From Sphaerolaimus hirsutus (lineage: Eukaryota > Nematoda > Chromadorea > Monhysterida > Sphaerolaimidae): DNA of 64,000 bases. The notes beneath the pieces were generated by a model. That model searched no databases, was not told the DNA's origin, and worked only from the letters and a program-made list of their open reading frames with translations. Both the position numbers and the translations under genes were made by a program. Positions 62,078-64,000 of this stretch are shown in pieces. Location of the stretch: NCBI GenBank assembly GCA_964036195.1, contig OZ038456.1, forward strand, positions 19,530,001 through 19,594,000, given 5' to 3'. Position 1 is the stretch's first letter; each line of letters begins with the position of its first letter.

Positions 62078-62256
62078 AACACACAGGAAGAGCATCATTT
62101 CCCATTTTGTCCACTTGCAATCCTGGGCACCCAGCAGGTGTGTGCACAAATTCATGAGTTCTAGGGAATGGAAAACCCAAATGTAATGGATAGTCTATAG
62201 CAATCCCAATTGATTTATCCATTAGGCTTGCCCAATTGAATCCTTCTTTGTGATAA
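62078..62256 (-). CDS. UDP-glycosyltransferase, middle exon
   Basis: The acceptor is TTTTCTAG and the donor TGTGTT|GTAAGT, phase 1. It encodes KEGFNWASLMDKSIGIAIDY, then PLHLGFPFPRTHEFVHTPAG. In UGTs the (D/E)FPRPxxP segment stands just before the linker to the C-terminal domain, which fits. The rest of the acceptor-binding domain should lie at higher coordinates. Confidence 0.75.
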
Positions 62257-62259
62257 CTA

Positions 62260-63680
62260 GAAAAGTTTTTTATGTCAATTTTGCAATTATATTGTAATAA
62301 ACTCATCAGCCATGAAAGGAATCAATGGTCTGATGGACGGTGTGAATGAGCGCCGCCCAGACTTCACACTCCTTGTGTAGGGGTGTACAAATAGAAATTT
62401 GACAATAGATTAAGTGAAATCTAACGGATTAAATTTGAATTTAGTTGTTATATTAAATAAATATTGGATATTTTTTTATTATTATAACTTAAACATCTAT
62501 ATTATAATATTGACAGCAATTTCAAGAGTCACTGAATGACCTAAATTTGTAGTAATGTACAATTTTGATTGTTTTGTACACATACGTATTTTCCAGGGGG
62601 GAATTTGTCCACAGGGTCACAGTAATATCTCTTACAATTCAAACTATATATAAATATAACTATATGTCTGTCAAACTAAATTTATTACCACATTACAAAG
62701 CATTAATTGGATAACACGAAATTGAATTGAATTCCATTACCTGAATTGAATCAACTGATTAAAATTTTTATTTAAGATGTGCACTATTTTGCACTTATCT
62801 TTGGGATCACGGATTTCTTTCCTGTCTGCAAAGTTTATTAATTATTTACTAGTTATGCCAACACACAATTGCATCATTGCATTCATCTTGTGGTGCACAT
62901 AAAGTTGGGTGACTGCCAAATTTTCCAAGTATTGTCTCAAATTGTACAACCTTGTCCAGAAATTGTGCACATTATATGAAACTGAAAAATGGCATGGTAT
63001 TAACAACAGCACTCATGGAGCATTTTTATGTAGAATATAAAAATGATGTTGATTTTTTGATCATGAGACCCCGTTTACACGGATTTTTGTGATGACTCGA
63101 CAACAATAAAACGTTCAATAAGTTGAGTAAAAAGGTTCCATATTCATTAGAAAAAGTGGTCAAGTATACATTCTACCTAAGCGAATATGCAGGCCAAATT
63201 GCAGACTCATGCTTGTAGCTCAAGATTTATAACGTTCGAAAAAAGTTTGCTATTGTTGCTGGCTGTCGGAGACAGTCCGACAACTGTCCGACAACTGCAA
63301 AAGTTTTCAAACGCCTTTAACTCATGAGCTACAAGCACGATTGTGCAATTTGACATGCATATTCGCCTAGGTAAGATGTATAATTGACCACTTTTTCTCA
63401 TCAATATGGAACATTTTTACTCAACTTATTGAACGTTTTATTTTTGTCGAGTCGTCACAAAAAATCCGTGTAAACGGGGTCTAATGCTCAATGGATGATG
63501 TATTTGGTAAAAAATGTTATCATTATGTCATCATCAAATATGCTGTAGTTGGTAAAATTTAGACAAGATTACAGATGCATTACTTTCACCAATATGAGGA
63601 ATACAAAAACAATCTTTTACTTGATTCACTTTTGCTCTAAATAAATATCTTATTGTAATGGCTTGACGACAGTTATTGAA
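62260..63680. other. Introns and intergenic sequence with a foldback
   Basis: Apart from an inverted repeat at 63065-63480 (GACCCCGTTTACACGGATTT at the left and its reverse complement at the right), this is plain AT-rich sequence. Upstream exons of the glycosyltransferase may be hidden here. Confidence 0.5.
63065..63482. repeat. Foldback with GAGACCCCGTTTACACGG arms, 418 bp
   Basis: The left arm (GACCCCGTTTACACGGATTT, GACTCGACAA, AACGTTCAATAAGTTGAG, TTCATATTCAT) is matched in inverse order by the right arm up to 63482. The arms are about 180 bp with few mismatches. Confidence 0.82.
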
Positions 63681-63686
63681 GCTGAC

Positions 63687-63775
63687 CTGTTTCACTTGGA
63701 TCAGGTAATGATGGCACATTGGTTGATATAGCTGCTTCAGAACCACTCAGATGCAAATCCATACTATTTGGCATC
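63687..63775 (-). CDS. Possible upstream exon of the glycosyltransferase
   Basis: An 89-bp open segment between CAATACAG and ACAG|GTCAGC encodes PNSMDLHLSGSEAAISTN, then VPSLPDPSETG. Pro-rich VPSxPxPS segments occur in the N-terminal domain of nematode UGTs. The phases require at least one more exon between this and 62256. Confidence 0.35.
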
Positions 63776-64000
63776 CTGTATTGAATATAACTTTACATTA
63801 AATAAAAAAATTTTAATATATATATAACATGCTATTTGAAAATAGAAATATATTGATTTATAGCACTGGATTAATAAAATGCAACAAGTGATATAAGTGC
63901 AGGGAAAAAGGACCATAGTGCAATTTGAAAAAATTGCACTGGGTCCAGTGCAGTGCACAGTGTCAATTTTTCAACATGACACTAGTGTTGCGGCACTTTC

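Overview
The window looks like AT-rich, repeat-choked DNA from a small invertebrate animal. A nematode is most likely: introns mostly end in TTTCAG-like acceptors, exons are short and scattered, one exon resembles a nematode-type small membrane protein, and a UDP-glycosyltransferase lies at the right edge. That taxonomic call is inference. Few of the long open frames are genes. Most are frames running through GC-rich repeat arrays or C-tracts. The real genes are split into exons mostly below 220 bp and were found by joining splice sites in phase.

Layout. 1-10.2 kb is repeats: nested hAT-type elements with exact 8-bp target duplications, MITEs that begin TACCGTAT, and a detached last exon (3574-3732) duplicated from a gene near 26.5 kb. 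10.2-15.2 kb is a decayed LTR element with a Gag-like frame, a Ty3-type integrase, no reverse transcriptase, and a hAT element inserted just before the integrase. 15.8-16.3 kb is a compact two-exon gene for a small secreted peptide with its own TATA box and polyA signal. 16.9-26.3 kb is again nested repeats. 26.4-28.9 kb (minus) holds first and last exons that may belong to one small membrane protein with a His-rich tail. 29.4-32.9 kb (plus) is a five-exon Flower-like protein. 36.2-57.0 kb (plus) is a 16-exon, about 724-residue divergent SLC6-family transporter whose introns hold most of the transposons plus a tRNA-Arg-like gene and its decayed copy. 57.6-58.6 kb is another hAT element. 60.8 kb to the right edge is a minus-strand UDP-glycosyltransferase, incomplete at its N terminus.

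The most unusual content is a superfamily of non-autonomous hAT-like elements. Each is built from one short word iterated many times (GGCGCC, GGCACC, TTCCG, TTCGAAA, ACACAG, AAACGTA, AAAACG and others). The words differ completely between families, yet the termini follow one pattern (about YARNGWTG..AAA), and perfect or near-perfect 8-bp target duplications flank at least a dozen copies. The words sit in two inverted subterminal blocks around an AT-rich core, and some cores are shared between copies. They nest three to four levels deep, and the smallest is only 31 bp, little more than two termini. The genes are unrelated in function, so no operon-like cooperation is implied. The transposons shape the locus mainly by expanding introns and adding hairpins.
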